Shown in pieces: positions 16,752 to 29,735 of a DNA stretch of 64,000 nt (position 1 is its first letter; each line of letters opens with the position of its first letter). The stretch is taken from NCBI RefSeq assembly GCF_900114705.1, contig NZ_FOTW01000022.1, forward strand, positions 82,200 to 146,199. The letters are read 5' to 3'. A model generated the notes under the pieces. That model ran no database searches, had not been told where the DNA came from, and worked only from the letters and a program-made list of their open reading frames with translations. The DNA is from Rugamonas rubra (GTDB lineage: Bacteria; Pseudomonadota; Gammaproteobacteria; Burkholderiales; Burkholderiaceae_D). The position numbers and the translations under genes were made by a program.

Positions 16752-19376
16752 ATGTTAGATTTGATGACGCAAAGAACCTTGATGAGTATCGCCGTCGCCG
16801 GCGCCTGCTGTTTGCACGCGCTGCCGGCGCGGGCCGCCGAGGCGGCCGAGCAAATCCAGGAGGTCAAGGTGACGGCAACGCGCCACACCACGTCGCTGCT
16901 GAAGACGCCGCTGGCGATCAGCGCGATCAACCAGGAGAGCCTGACCCGCTCCGGCATCACCGACGTGCGCGGCCTGTCCGGCGCGGTGCCCAACCTGCAG
17001 ATGTCGACCGCCGTCGATTCCGGCGTGCAGATCGCCATCCGCGGCATCAGCACCAAGAACTTCACCGAGACGGCCGACCCCTCGGTCGGCCTGCACGTGG
17101 CCGGCATGTACTCGCCCCGGCCGCAGGGCGCGATGGCGCTGATGTTCGACCTGGACCAGGTGGAGGTGCTGCGCGGCCCGCAGGGCACGCTGTTCGGCCG
17201 CAATTCGACTGGCGGCAGCATCAACATCATCCCGGCCAAGCCGGAGTTCGGCAAGACCTACGGCAAGAGCGAGCTGGACCTGGGCAATTACAACCAGCGC
17301 CAGGTCAACGTGGTGCAGAACATCGGCGTCAGCGACACGCTGGCCCTGCGCGCCACCTTCATGAAGGTCAAGCGCGACGGCTGGATCAACCAGACGCAGG
17401 ACTTCACCGACGTCGACCTGCCGTCCAGGGGCTTCCGCGCCGACGGCATCCCGGACGTCGACCAGCGCCACAACAGCAAGGTCGACAAGGCCGACTTCTA
17501 CAACAACAAGAACGAGTGGGCCGGCCGCCTGTCGGCGCGCTGGCTGCCGAGCCGCGAGCTGGAGGTGCAACTGGCCTACGAGCGCTTCCAGAACAACGGC
17601 GCCGGCAACCTGATGATGAAGGACTGCGAGCAGGCCGCCGGCACCCGCTACGCCTGCACCGGCGGGCCGTGGGACGTGAAGATCAACCTGCCGGGCAAGA
17701 TCGACATGTCGATCGACACGCTGCGCTCCAACCTGGCCTGGAGCATCAGCCCGTCGAGCAAGCTGGAGTACGGCTTCGCCCACGCCGTGCAGAAGCGCAG
17801 CCAGCAGGCCGACGACGACGCCGGCTACCATCCGGTGGCCAGCCAGGTGACGGCGCGGCTGCCGCTGACGGCGGCCGGCGACTGGGGCATCTGGCCGGTG
17901 CTCGACAACAACTCGCGCACGCTGGACTCGAAGTACGTCTCCAACGTCCACGAGCTGCAGTTCAAGCAGAACTTCGACACCCTGCAGTACGTGGCCGGCG
18001 CCTTCTGGATGCACGAAAAGAACGCCATCAACTACGCCCAGGAGTACATGGTCAACCCGCCCTATGGCTTCGCCATCAGCCAGTACTACAACCAGCCGGA
18101 CCGGCAGATCGACGCCAAGGCCTTGTTCGCCCAGACCGACTGGAAGTTCGCGCCGGGCTGGACCGCCACCATCGGCGGGCGCTACAGCTGGGATTCGAAG
18201 GCCGACAAGAACGGCAAGGTGTTCGGCGGCGACTGGGACGCCAGCAAGGCGGCCTACTACAACGGCCAGTTCAAGCCCGGCGTGCCGGGCACGCCCGGCT
18301 TCCGGCCGCACAACAGCGCCGACCTGACGGCGGGCATGGGGCCGCTGGCCGGCACCGGCGCCTACGGCCTGTATCCGGCGCCCTTCCTGAACGACCACGA
18401 GATGAGCTGGAAGCACTTCACCTACCGCCTCGGGCTGATGAAGCAACTCAACCCGAACGACATGGTGTACACCTCGCTATCGACCGGCTACAAGTCGGGC
18501 GGCTTCGCCGACCAGGACGACGCCTGCGGCGGCAAGCAATGCGTCGACGGCCCGGCCGGCCCGCACATCACCTTCTTCCCCTACGGCCCGGAGACGGTCA
18601 CCAACCTCGAGCTGGGCTACAAGGGCAAGCTGCTGGAGAACCGCATGAACCTGTCGGCCACGCTGTTCTACAGCCGCTACAAGGACAAGCAGGAGTGGGG
18701 CAACTTCTTCTCGGCCAAGGTCAAGCACGACGGTCCCTGCCCGGTCAACGACATCAACTGCGACGTCATCGTCAAGGGCATGACCAAGAACGTCGGCGTG
18801 GTCGACATCCCCGGCCTGGAGCTGGAGATGGACTACCGGCCGTGGCGCGGCGCCCGCCTGGGCGCGTCGTTCTCCTACATCAACACCAAGATGCGCGACT
18901 ATCCGACCTACAGCGACGGCTACGCCTGCGACTACCGCGCCGAGGCGGGCGCCGCGCCTTGCCCTGCCGTCTACAGCGGCAGCGACCCGACGCTGGTGGG
19001 CAAGCGCGTCTACGACGTCACCGGCAACCATTTGCCGCTGGCGCCGAAGTACACGCTGGGCCTGAACTTCTCGCAGAACATCGTGCTCGACAGCGACTAC
19101 GTGGTGGTGCCCTGGGTGTCGCTGAAGTGGCAGGACAAGATGTACTTCTCGCTGCGCAACCTGGACAATCCGCACATCTCGGACTCGCAGAAGGCCTATT
19201 CGACGGTGGACGCGTCGATCAAGCTGATCGCGCCGAAGTACTGGCACGCCGAGCTGTACGTGCTGAACCTGAGCAACACCAAGTCGAAGAACTCGGCCAG
19301 CTTCAGCAACGGCTTCATCAAGGGCGCCTGGAACGATCCGCGCATGTTCGGCCTGCGTGTCGGCGTCGAGTACTGA
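16752..19376 (+). CDS. TonB-dependent outer-membrane receptor, probable oligosaccharide uptake
   Basis: 874 residues: signal peptide (about 1-30, ending in ARA), TonB box region IQEVKVTA, plug domain (about 45-160, with VEVLRGPQGTLFGRNSTGG) and a long beta-barrel ending in the aromatic GLRVGVEY. I chose ATG 16752 over GTG 16737 because of the AGGACA just ahead and the better signal peptide. Position between the GH3 and GH20 genes suggests chitooligosaccharide import across the outer membrane; many proteins of this barrel type take up siderophores, so the ligand is inferred. Confidence 0.9.
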   Translation: MLDLMTQRTLMSIAVAGACCLHALPARAAEAAEQIQEVKVTATRHTTSLLKTPLAISAINQESLTRSGITDVRGLSGAVPNLQMSTAVDSGVQIAIRGISTKNFTETADPSVGLHVAGMYSPRPQGAMALMFDLDQVEVLRGPQGTLFGRNSTGGSINIIPAKPEFGKTYGKSELDLGNYNQRQVNVVQNIGVSDTLALRATFMKVKRDGWINQTQDFTDVDLPSRGFRADGIPDVDQRHNSKVDKADFYNNKNEWAGRLSARWLPSRELEVQLAYERFQNNGAGNLMMKDCEQAAGTRYACTGGPWDVKINLPGKIDMSIDTLRSNLAWSISPSSKLEYGFAHAVQKRSQQADDDAGYHPVASQVTARLPLTAAGDWGIWPVLDNNSRTLDSKYVSNVHELQFKQNFDTLQYVAGAFWMHEKNAINYAQEYMVNPPYGFAISQYYNQPDRQIDAKALFAQTDWKFAPGWTATIGGRYSWDSKADKNGKVFGGDWDASKAAYYNGQFKPGVPGTPGFRPHNSADLTAGMGPLAGTGAYGLYPAPFLNDHEMSWKHFTYRLGLMKQLNPNDMVYTSLSTGYKSGGFADQDDACGGKQCVDGPAGPHITFFPYGPETVTNLELGYKGKLLENRMNLSATLFYSRYKDKQEWGNFFSAKVKHDGPCPVNDINCDVIVKGMTKNVGVVDIPGLELEMDYRPWRGARLGASFSYINTKMRDYPTYSDGYACDYRAEAGAAPCPAVYSGSDPTLVGKRVYDVTGNHLPLAPKYTLGLNFSQNIVLDSDYVVVPWVSLKWQDKMYFSLRNLDNPHISDSQKAYSTVDASIKLIAPKYWHAELYVLNLSNTKSKNSASFSNGFIKGAWNDPRMFGLRVGVEY

Positions 19377-19382
19377 TGCGGC

Positions 19383-19409
19383 GGCGGGGCGGCCGCGCGC
19401 CGCCCCGCC
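19383..19409 (+). terminator. GC-rich hairpin between receptor and GH20 genes
   Basis: A perfect 11-bp stem (GGCGGGGCGGC with GCCGCCCCGCC) with a 5-nt loop starts 7 bp after the receptor stop. No T-run follows; it may stabilise the upstream mRNA or attenuate. Confidence 0.4.
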
Positions 19410-19446
19410 TGTCGCCAAGCCATCCACTTGTAGGAGGAAGCAGAAC

Positions 19447-21990
19447 ATGCCGCACACCACGGGCGCCAGCCTGGGCATCACCTGGGAATGCGTCGCCAAC
19501 CGCGCCGACGACACCCTGCTCGCCGAGCTGGGCATCACCAACCACGGCGCCACCGCCCTGCCGGCGTCCGGCTGGGCGCTGTATTTCAACACCTGCCGCA
19601 TGATCGACGGCGCCGGCGTGAGCGGCGGCGCCGTCGTCGAGCATGTCAACGGCGACCTGTTCCGCCTGCGGCCGGGGCCGGACTGGGGCGCGCTGGCGCC
19701 GGGCGCCAGGCGCGTGCTGCGCTACACGGCGGCGCAGTGGTGCATCAGCGCCACCGACGCGCCGCTGGGCTTCTATCTGGTGCGCGGCGACGGCACGGCG
19801 GCGGCGCGCGCCGAGCCGATCGGCGATCCGGCCATCGTGCCGTTCAGCCGCGCCGAGCAAACCCGCCGGGGCGGGGCCGACCTGCTGGCGTCGAGCACGC
19901 CGGCCTCGCGCTTCGAGGAGAACCGTGGCTTGACGCTGCTGGCCGAGGCCGAGCACGGCCGCATCACGCCGACGCCGCTGCACAGCGAGTTCCAGGCCGG
20001 CGCCGGCTGGCCGATCGGGGCCGACACGCACATCGTCCACCCGCCCGAGCTGGAGCGCGAGGCCTTGCTGCTGCAGGCGGCGCTGCGCGACGTGGCCGGC
20101 GTGAGCCTGGCGCGCGCGGCCGCCGGCGGCGGCATCCGTTTGCGCCTGGGGCCGGTGGCGCTGGCCGACGGCGCCGCGCCGGCCGAGGCCTACCTGCTGG
20201 AGATCGGCCCGGCCGGCGTCGACATCACCGGCGCCAGCGCGCACGGCGTGGCCAACGGCATCGCCACGCTGCGCCAGCTGCTGCCGCCCGAGGCTCGCGC
20301 CGGCGCGCCGCTGCCGCTGACCTTGCCGCACTGCCGGGTGGCCGACGCGCCGCGCTTCGCCTATCGCGGCATGATGTTCGACGTGGCGCGCCACTTCGCC
20401 AGCAAGGAGACGCTGTTGCGCCTGCTCGACTGCATGGCCATGTACAAGCTCAACCGTTGCCACCTGCACCTGAGCGACGACGAGGGCTGGCGCCTGGCCA
20501 TCGCCGCGCTGCCCGAGCTGACCGAGCACGGCGCGCGGCGCGGCTTCAGCGTCGGCCAGCGCGACAGCCTGTATCCGTCGTTCGGTTCCGGCGCGGCCGG
20601 CGCCTCGGCCGGCAGCGGCCACTACAGCCGCGCCGACTTCGTCGAGATCCTGCGCTTCGCCGCGCAGCGCCACATCACCGTCGTCGCCGAGATCAACCTG
20701 CCGGGCCACGCCCGCGCCGCCATCGAGTCGATGAAGCGGCGCCAGCGCCGCCTGCTGGCCGAGGGCCGGCCCGAGCTGGCCGACGAGTACCTGCTGCACG
20801 ACCCGGACGACAGTTCGCAGTACACCTCGGTGCAGCTGTGGCGCGACAACGTGGTGTGCATCGGCCGCGAATCGGCCTACCGCTTCCTCGCCACCGTGCT
20901 GGCCGAGCTGCGCGCGATGTACGCCGAGGCCGGCCTGGCCCTGACGCTGGTGCACGGCGGCGGCGACGAGGTGCCGCACGGCGCCTGGGCCGGCTCGCCG
21001 CTGTGCCAAGACTTCCTGCGCCGGCACGGCCTCGCTTCGCTGGCCGAGCTGCGCGAACACTTCCTGGCGCGCTACCGCGCCATGCTGGCCGGCCACGGCG
21101 CCGCCCTGGCGGTGTGGGAGGAGGCGGCGCTGCTGCGCCAGCCGCCGGGCGCGCGGCCGCCGCAGGCGCCCAATCCGCGCTTCGCCGACGGCGGCGTGCA
21201 GGCCCACATCTGGCACAGCGCCTGGGGCAGCGGGCGCGAGGACTACGCCTACCGGTTGGCCAACGCCGGCTATCCCGTCGTGCTGGGCAACGGCAACGCG
21301 CTGTACTTCGACCTGGCCCACGCCAAGGACGCCGCCGAGCCGGGCTACTACTGGGGCGGCTTCATCGAGACGCGCACGGTGTTCGAGTTCTGCCCGCTCG
21401 ACATTTTCCGCGACGCCCGCCGAGACGTGTTCGGCCAGCCGCTCGACCAGCAGCGGCTCGCCGCGATGACCCGGCTGGACGCGGCCGGCCGGGCCCGGGT
21501 GCTGGGCCTGCAGGGCCAGCTGTTCGGCGAGAACGCGCGCAACCGCGAACGACTCGAGTATTTGCTGCTGCCGCGCATGCTGGCGCTGGCCGAGCGGGCC
21601 TGGGCGGCCGACCCCGGCTGGAGCGACATCGCCGACGACGCGCGGCGCGCGGCGCGCATGGCGGCCGACTGGAACGTGTTCGCCAACCGCCTCGGCCAGC
21701 GCGAGCTGCCGCGTCTGGACGGCTGGCTGGGCGGCTTTGGCTACCGCTTGCCGCCGCCGGGCTTGGCGCTGGAGGACGGTCTGTTGCACGCCAACATCGC
21801 CGCGCCGGGGCTGGCGCTGCGCTATACGCTCGACGGCAGCGCGCCGAGCGCGGCCTCGGCCTTGTACCGCGCGCCGCTGGCGTGGCAAGGCGGCGTGCTG
21901 ACCATGGCCGCCTTCGGCCGCGACGGCAGGCGCGGCGCCAGCGCGCAGTATCGCGACGATGGCGGCATGCCAGGAAAGGCGGCGTCGTGA
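19447..21990 (+). CDS. GH20 beta-N-acetylhexosaminidase (chitobiase type)
   Basis: 847 residues behind a strong TAGGAGGA site. Domain order: an N-terminal carbohydrate-binding CHB_HEX-like domain (about 10-140), GH20b domain (about 185-315), catalytic TIM barrel (about 320-745) with FDVARHF, HLHLSDDEGWR and the catalytic pair Asp507-Glu508 in HGGGDEVP, and a C-terminal CHB_HEX_C-like domain with LRYTLDGSAPS. Characterised chitobiases are usually exported, but no signal peptide is visible here, and none appears with upstream in-frame starts. It therefore looks cytoplasmic, hydrolysing imported chitobiose. It overlaps the permease gene in GTGA. Confidence 0.93.
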   Translation: MPHTTGASLGITWECVANRADDTLLAELGITNHGATALPASGWALYFNTCRMIDGAGVSGGAVVEHVNGDLFRLRPGPDWGALAPGARRVLRYTAAQWCISATDAPLGFYLVRGDGTAAARAEPIGDPAIVPFSRAEQTRRGGADLLASSTPASRFEENRGLTLLAEAEHGRITPTPLHSEFQAGAGWPIGADTHIVHPPELEREALLLQAALRDVAGVSLARAAAGGGIRLRLGPVALADGAAPAEAYLLEIGPAGVDITGASAHGVANGIATLRQLLPPEARAGAPLPLTLPHCRVADAPRFAYRGMMFDVARHFASKETLLRLLDCMAMYKLNRCHLHLSDDEGWRLAIAALPELTEHGARRGFSVGQRDSLYPSFGSGAAGASAGSGHYSRADFVEILRFAAQRHITVVAEINLPGHARAAIESMKRRQRRLLAEGRPELADEYLLHDPDDSSQYTSVQLWRDNVVCIGRESAYRFLATVLAELRAMYAEAGLALTLVHGGGDEVPHGAWAGSPLCQDFLRRHGLASLAELREHFLARYRAMLAGHGAALAVWEEAALLRQPPGARPPQAPNPRFADGGVQAHIWHSAWGSGREDYAYRLANAGYPVVLGNGNALYFDLAHAKDAAEPGYYWGGFIETRTVFEFCPLDIFRDARRDVFGQPLDQQRLAAMTRLDAAGRARVLGLQGQLFGENARNRERLEYLLLPRMLALAERAWAADPGWSDIADDARRAARMAADWNVFANRLGQRELPRLDGWLGGFGYRLPPPGLALEDGLLHANIAAPGLALRYTLDGSAPSAASALYRAPLAWQGGVLTMAAFGRDGRRGASAQYRDDGGMPGKAAS

Positions 21991-23300
21991 AGGCAAACAT
22001 CGCTACGACGCGGGCGCCCATGTGGTGGGTGCCCAGCTTGTATTTCGCCCAGGGCCTGCCGTTCGCCGTGGTGATGGTCATGGCCGGCATCATGTACAAG
22101 CGCCTGGGCATCGCCAACGGCGACATCACCTACTGGACCAGCCTGCTGGGCCTGGCCTGGGTGGTCAAGCCCTTGTGGAGCCCGCTGCTCGAGCTGAGCG
22201 GCAACAAGAAGACGGTGGTGGTGCTGTTCCAGGGGCTGGGCGGGCTGGCGCTGATCGGCGCCGGCCTGACGCTGCGACTGCCCGGCTTCTTCGTCTTCAG
22301 CGTGGCCGCGCTGGCGCTGGCGGCGATGGCCTCCAGCAGCCACGACGTGGCCGCCGACGGCCTGTACATCCAAAGTCTGTCGCCGCGCGAGCAGGCCGTC
22401 TACGCCGGCTGGCTTGGCACGTTCTGGAACGGCGGCAAGCTGTTCGTGCAGGGCGCCCTGGTGGTGCTGGCCGGCCAGCTGGAGGCTAGTTTGGGCGTGC
22501 ACGCGGCCTGGAGCCTGGTGCTGGCGCTGCCCGGCGCCATATTGTGCCTGCTGGCGCTGTACCACTGGTGGGCGGTGCCGGGCGCGGCGCCGGCCGCCGG
22601 CACGCCGCTCAGCGTCGCCACCGTGGCGCGCACCACGGCCGAGGTGTTGGGCAGCTTCTTCCGCAAGCCCGGCATCTGGCTGTCGATCGTGTTCATCGTG
22701 CTGTTCCGCGCCGGCGAGGGGCAGGTGCAGTCGATCGGCCGGCTGTTCCTGATCGAGGCGCGCGGCAACGGCGGGCTGGGCATGAGCACCGCCGACATGG
22801 GCCTGGCCTACGGCACCTTCGCCAGCGTCGCCTTCGTCGCCGGCAGCATCCTGGGTGGCTACTTCGGCGCTTGGCGCGGCCTGCGGAAGTCGATGTTCCT
22901 GATGATACTGGCGATGAACGCGCCCAACCTGACGTTTTGCTATCTGAGCGTGTACCTGCCCAGCGGCATGTTGGAAATCAGCGCCATACTCTGCGTCGAG
23001 ATGTTCGGCTTCGGCTTCGGCTCGACCGGGCTGGTGTTGTACATGATGCAGGTGGTCGCGCCGGGCAAGTATCCGACCGCCCATTACGCGCTGGGCACGG
23101 GCATCATGCAACTGGGCCTGGTGCTGTCGACCATGGTCAGCGGCAAGATCCAGCTGTGGCTGGGCTACCAGCACTTCTTCATCTGGGGCGTGTTGGCCGC
23201 GGTGCCGGTGTTGTTGCTGTCGCTGTTCGTGGCGCTGCCGGGCAAGGAGGCGGCGGCGCGGGACGAGGCGCCGGCGGCCGGGCGGGCGGTGTCGGCCTGA
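21987..23300 (+). CDS. MFS permease, AmpG-like (amino-sugar/muropeptide import)
   Basis: 437 residues, about 12 membrane segments. It starts at GTG 21987 inside the stop of the GH20 gene (GTGA overlap), with AGGAAAGG upstream. It has the AmpG/SLC33-type features: WWVPSLYFAQGLPFAVVMVM at the first helix, WVVKPLWSPLLE after helix 2 and ASSSHDVAADG in helix 4. Such proteins import GlcNAc-anhydroMurNAc or GlcNAc oligomers by proton symport. Coupling to the GH20 gene supports import of chitobiose-like substrates for cytoplasmic cleavage. Confidence 0.85.
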   Translation: MKANIATTRAPMWWVPSLYFAQGLPFAVVMVMAGIMYKRLGIANGDITYWTSLLGLAWVVKPLWSPLLELSGNKKTVVVLFQGLGGLALIGAGLTLRLPGFFVFSVAALALAAMASSSHDVAADGLYIQSLSPREQAVYAGWLGTFWNGGKLFVQGALVVLAGQLEASLGVHAAWSLVLALPGAILCLLALYHWWAVPGAAPAAGTPLSVATVARTTAEVLGSFFRKPGIWLSIVFIVLFRAGEGQVQSIGRLFLIEARGNGGLGMSTADMGLAYGTFASVAFVAGSILGGYFGAWRGLRKSMFLMILAMNAPNLTFCYLSVYLPSGMLEISAILCVEMFGFGFGSTGLVLYMMQVVAPGKYPTAHYALGTGIMQLGLVLSTMVSGKIQLWLGYQHFFIWGVLAAVPVLLLSLFVALPGKEAAARDEAPAAGRAVSA

Positions 23301-23441
23301 GGCCGGCCCCGGCCTTGCTCGGAAAGCGGGTATGGATAGATGGAAAAAATCCACCGGCGCGATGTTTGCGCGCGGCCGCGCTGCGCTACACTGGCAGGCG
23401 CGCCGCCGCTTCATCGATCAATTGACGAAAGGAATTCCCCC

Positions 23442-24329
<888 letters not shown>

Positions 24330-24429
24330 GGCAGCCGGCGCGACATCTTCGCGCCGCCGTTCGATTGCGCACATACGCCGCCTTTGCAATGCCGCACTAT
24401 CTGGGCACGCACACAAAGGAGACGTTCCC

Positions 24430-24487
24430 ATGCAAGCACATTCAGCACCAGCCGCCGCGCTGTCGTTCATTCGCGGAGGGCCTGCAC

Positions 24488-24501
<14 letters not shown>
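24430..24501 (+). CDS. Small upstream ORF overlapping the katE start (candidate leader peptide)
   Basis: A 23-codon ORF (MQAHSAPAAALSFIRGGPAH...) starts at ATG 24430 behind a near-ideal AAAGGAGA site and ends at 24501, overlapping the first codons of katE in another frame. The katE ribosome site lies inside it. The arrangement could couple translation of katE to that of the leader. Expression is not proven. Confidence 0.4.
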
Positions 24502-26590
<2,089 letters not shown>

Positions 26591-26597
26591 GCGGCGC

Positions 26598-26620
26598 CGC
26601 CGGCGGCCGGTCCGCCGGCG
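26598..26620. terminator. Hairpin between convergent katE and the DUF1460 gene
   Basis: A 9-bp perfect stem (CGCCGGCGG with CCGCCGGCG) and 5-nt loop directly after the katE stop. It could end transcripts from both sides, though there is no clear T-run. Confidence 0.4.
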
Positions 26621-26621
26621 C

Positions 26622-26651
26622 TTAGGGTCGCGTAGGGTCGCTTAGGGGCGC
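26622..26651. repeat. 10-bp tandem repeat, three imperfect copies
   Basis: Units TTAGGGTCGC, GTAGGGTCGC and TTAGGGGCGC follow each other and run into the stop codon of the DUF1460 gene. Confidence 0.5.
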
Positions 26652-27565
26652 GGCTGGGGCAGGGCGGGCGGCACGACGATGGCGTCGTTCAGGCGGAGGA
26701 ATTTGAAGCCGGCCAGCTTGCGCCCGTTCCTGCCGGCGCGGGCGTTTTGCTGTTCGCGTTCGGCGGCGCGGGCGGCGAACTGCTCGAAGCTTTCCTCGCG
26801 CACCTGCGGCTCGGCCGAGTGGAGGAACATGCGCTTGCCGTCGGCCGTCGTGACGACCAGGCCGACGTGGGTGGTCAGGTAGGCGCCGTCGCGCAGCGAG
26901 ACGACGTTGACCATGTCGCCTTGCTCCAGCTGGGCGAGCACGCCGTCGACGCGCTCCTTCGGCACGTAGTATTCGGTGCTGACCTGCACCGGCAGGCTGA
27001 CCTCGGTGTGGTGCTGGGTGCGCAGGAAGCGCTGGCGGTCCACCGTCAACTGGTAGGAGGCGGCGAAGTCGCCGGCCAGTTGGCGCGACACGTCGGTGAG
27101 CAGCCAGGCGTTGTTCTGGTTCCAGTCCTGCTCGGTGTAGTGGTTGCGGCTGGCGACGCCGATCACGCCGTCCTTGTAGCGGATGCGCTGCAACATCCAG
27201 AAGAACTCCTCCCAGTTGCGCGACAGCGCCATCGCATACGTGTGTTCGGCGAACACCACGCAGTCGCTTTGCGCCAGGCTGAACAGGGGCAGCGTGTCGT
27301 GGATCTGGTAGGGGAACTCGCCCAGCAGGTTCAAGGCGTAGGGCTGGCCGAGGTTGCGCCGGCCGATGGCGGCGATGCGCTTGCGCAGGTCCGGTTCCGC
27401 CACCCGCATCCGGGCGATGTAGGCGCCGGCTTCGGCCGGCGTCATCTGGAACAGCTGCTTTTGCGGCGGGGGCGGCGCTGTCGTCGCCGCTTGGGCGCCG
27501 GCGCCGGCGCCGGCGGCCAGCAGCGCGGCCAGCGCGAACGACGCGATCTTGTGCGGGAATTTCAT
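26642..27565 (-). CDS. DUF1460 family secreted protein (amidase-like NlpC/P60 fold)
   Basis: 307 residues with a signal peptide (about 1-27) and a short Pro-rich linker. The domain shows SDCVVFAEHTYAMA, with the probable catalytic Cys, and a His in THVGLVV; both match DUF1460. Characterised members are N-acetylmuramoyl-L-alanine amidase-like enzymes of cell-wall recycling. The role here is inferred from the family. Confidence 0.8.
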   Translation of the reverse strand: MKFPHKIASFALAALLAAGAGAGAQAATTAPPPPQKQLFQMTPAEAGAYIARMRVAEPDLRKRIAAIGRRNLGQPYALNLLGEFPYQIHDTLPLFSLAQSDCVVFAEHTYAMALSRNWEEFFWMLQRIRYKDGVIGVASRNHYTEQDWNQNNAWLLTDVSRQLAGDFAASYQLTVDRQRFLRTQHHTEVSLPVQVSTEYYVPKERVDGVLAQLEQGDMVNVVSLRDGAYLTTHVGLVVTTADGKRMFLHSAEPQVREESFEQFAARAAEREQQNARAGRNGRKLAGFKFLRLNDAIVVPPALPQPRP

Positions 27566-27701
27566 CGGCTCAAAAGTCTAAGACTGTACAACAAGCGGGG
27601 CGGCCCGGGGGGATTTGCTGCACTGCGCCGCCGGCCGCCGGCCGCCGCCGCATCGCCCGCTTGCCGCGCCGGCGGAGCCGCCGCGCCGCCTTGCGGGATG
27701 T

Positions 27702-28946
<1,245 letters not shown>

Positions 28947-28983
28947 GGTGGGGCTCACAGGTGGATGCGCGGCGGGGCGCGTT

Positions 28984-29010
28984 GTTATTGCAATCGAGTT
29001 GCATCATAAC
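28984..29010. promoter_or_regulatory. Candidate Zur box 1 (promoter-proximal to the G3E gene)
   Basis: TGCAA (28989-28993) and TTGCA (28999-29003) are separated by 5 bp, with outer GTTAT/ATAAC arms. The GCAA-N5-TTGC core matches the two sites upstream. It lies 38 bp ahead of the GTPase start codon. Confidence 0.6.
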
Positions 29011-29022
29011 GTCGCCACGTCT

Positions 29023-29045
29023 CTAATGCAAGATAGTTGCATTAG
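29023..29045. promoter_or_regulatory. Candidate Zur box 2 (perfect palindrome)
   Basis: CTAATGCAA (29023-29031), spacer GATAG, TTGCATTAG (29037-29045): a perfect 9-bp inverted repeat. It is 12 bp from box 1 and in the same gap, between the regulator and the G3E gene. Confidence 0.7.
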
Positions 29046-29124
29046 AATTGTTCGGCTGGCGGCTGGCGGCTGTGCTTTGCTGTGGTGCTTGGAGGCGGGG
29101 AAAGGGCGGGGGCGCGCGCGGCGC

Positions 29125-29553
29125 TCAGCCGGGCTTGACGCAGTTCGGGCAGGTGCCCTTGATGAGGAAATCGACTTCCTGCGTCTGGAAACCGGCCGGC
29201 AGCTTGATCTTGCGCGGCAGCGGCACGTCGGTGAAGCAGGTCACCACGTCGCACTTGGTGCATTGGAAGTGGGCGTGCTCGTGCGCGTGGTGGCCGGCGC
29301 CGGCGCTGAAGCGCCAGACCTGGTCGGCGCCGGCGATGCGGTGCACCAGTTCGTTCTCGGTCAGCCATTCCAGCACGCGGTACAAGGTGACCGGGTCGAG
29401 CGCCTCCCCGGCCAGTTGGTCGAGGATCTCGTGGTGGGTCAGCGAGCCGCCCCGGCCCAGCAGGAAAGCCAGCACGATGACGCGCTGCCGGGTCACGCGC
29501 GCACCGGTGGCGCGGATCTTTTCTTCGGCTTGGCTGGCGATGGAGGGCTGCAT
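29125..29553 (-). CDS. zur: Fur-family zinc repressor (Zur-like)
   Basis: 142 residues if the ATG at 29553 is used; an in-frame ATG at 29589 adds 12 and neither has a good ribosome site. The winged helix covers about 12-80 (VTRQRVIVLAFLL, LDPVTLYRVLEWL). The metal region holds HHAHEHAHFQCTKCDVV and a second pair in GTCPNC, i.e. a structural CxxC...CxxC zinc site. The genomic link to a G3E GTPase and the shared palindromes favour Zur over Fur or PerR. It should repress its targets when zinc is plentiful. Confidence 0.85.
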   Translation of the reverse strand: MQPSIASQAEEKIRATGARVTRQRVIVLAFLLGRGGSLTHHEILDQLAGEALDPVTLYRVLEWLTENELVHRIAGADQVWRFSAGAGHHAHEHAHFQCTKCDVVTCFTDVPLPRKIKLPAGFQTQEVDFLIKGTCPNCVKPG

Positions 29554-29619
29554 AGTGTCTCGGTCGAATCGGGTGGGAAGCCCCGCCATGTTACCACGGC
29601 GGCCCGCGCGTCAAGCTTC

Positions 29620-29638
29620 AACGCAAGTCGTTTGCGTT
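29620..29638. promoter_or_regulatory. Candidate Zur box 3 upstream of the regulator gene
   Basis: AACGCAA (29620-29626), spacer GTCGT, TTGCGTT (29632-29638): a perfect 7-bp inverted repeat with the same GCAA-N5-TTGC core as boxes 1 and 2, consistent with autoregulation. Confidence 0.6.
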
Positions 29639-29735
29639 TGTGGGAGTGCTGCCATTGGCCGGGGCTAGCGGTCGCCCATCCGCCGCCCTGGCTTCGCTGT
29701 CGTTCGCGCGCGCTTGGCGGGCCAGCCATCGCTGG

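Noticed and set aside
19318..21996. A long minus-strand frame opposite the GH20 gene
   Set aside because: Absence of stops is a by-product of high GC and codon bias; GH20 motifs on the plus strand are decisive.
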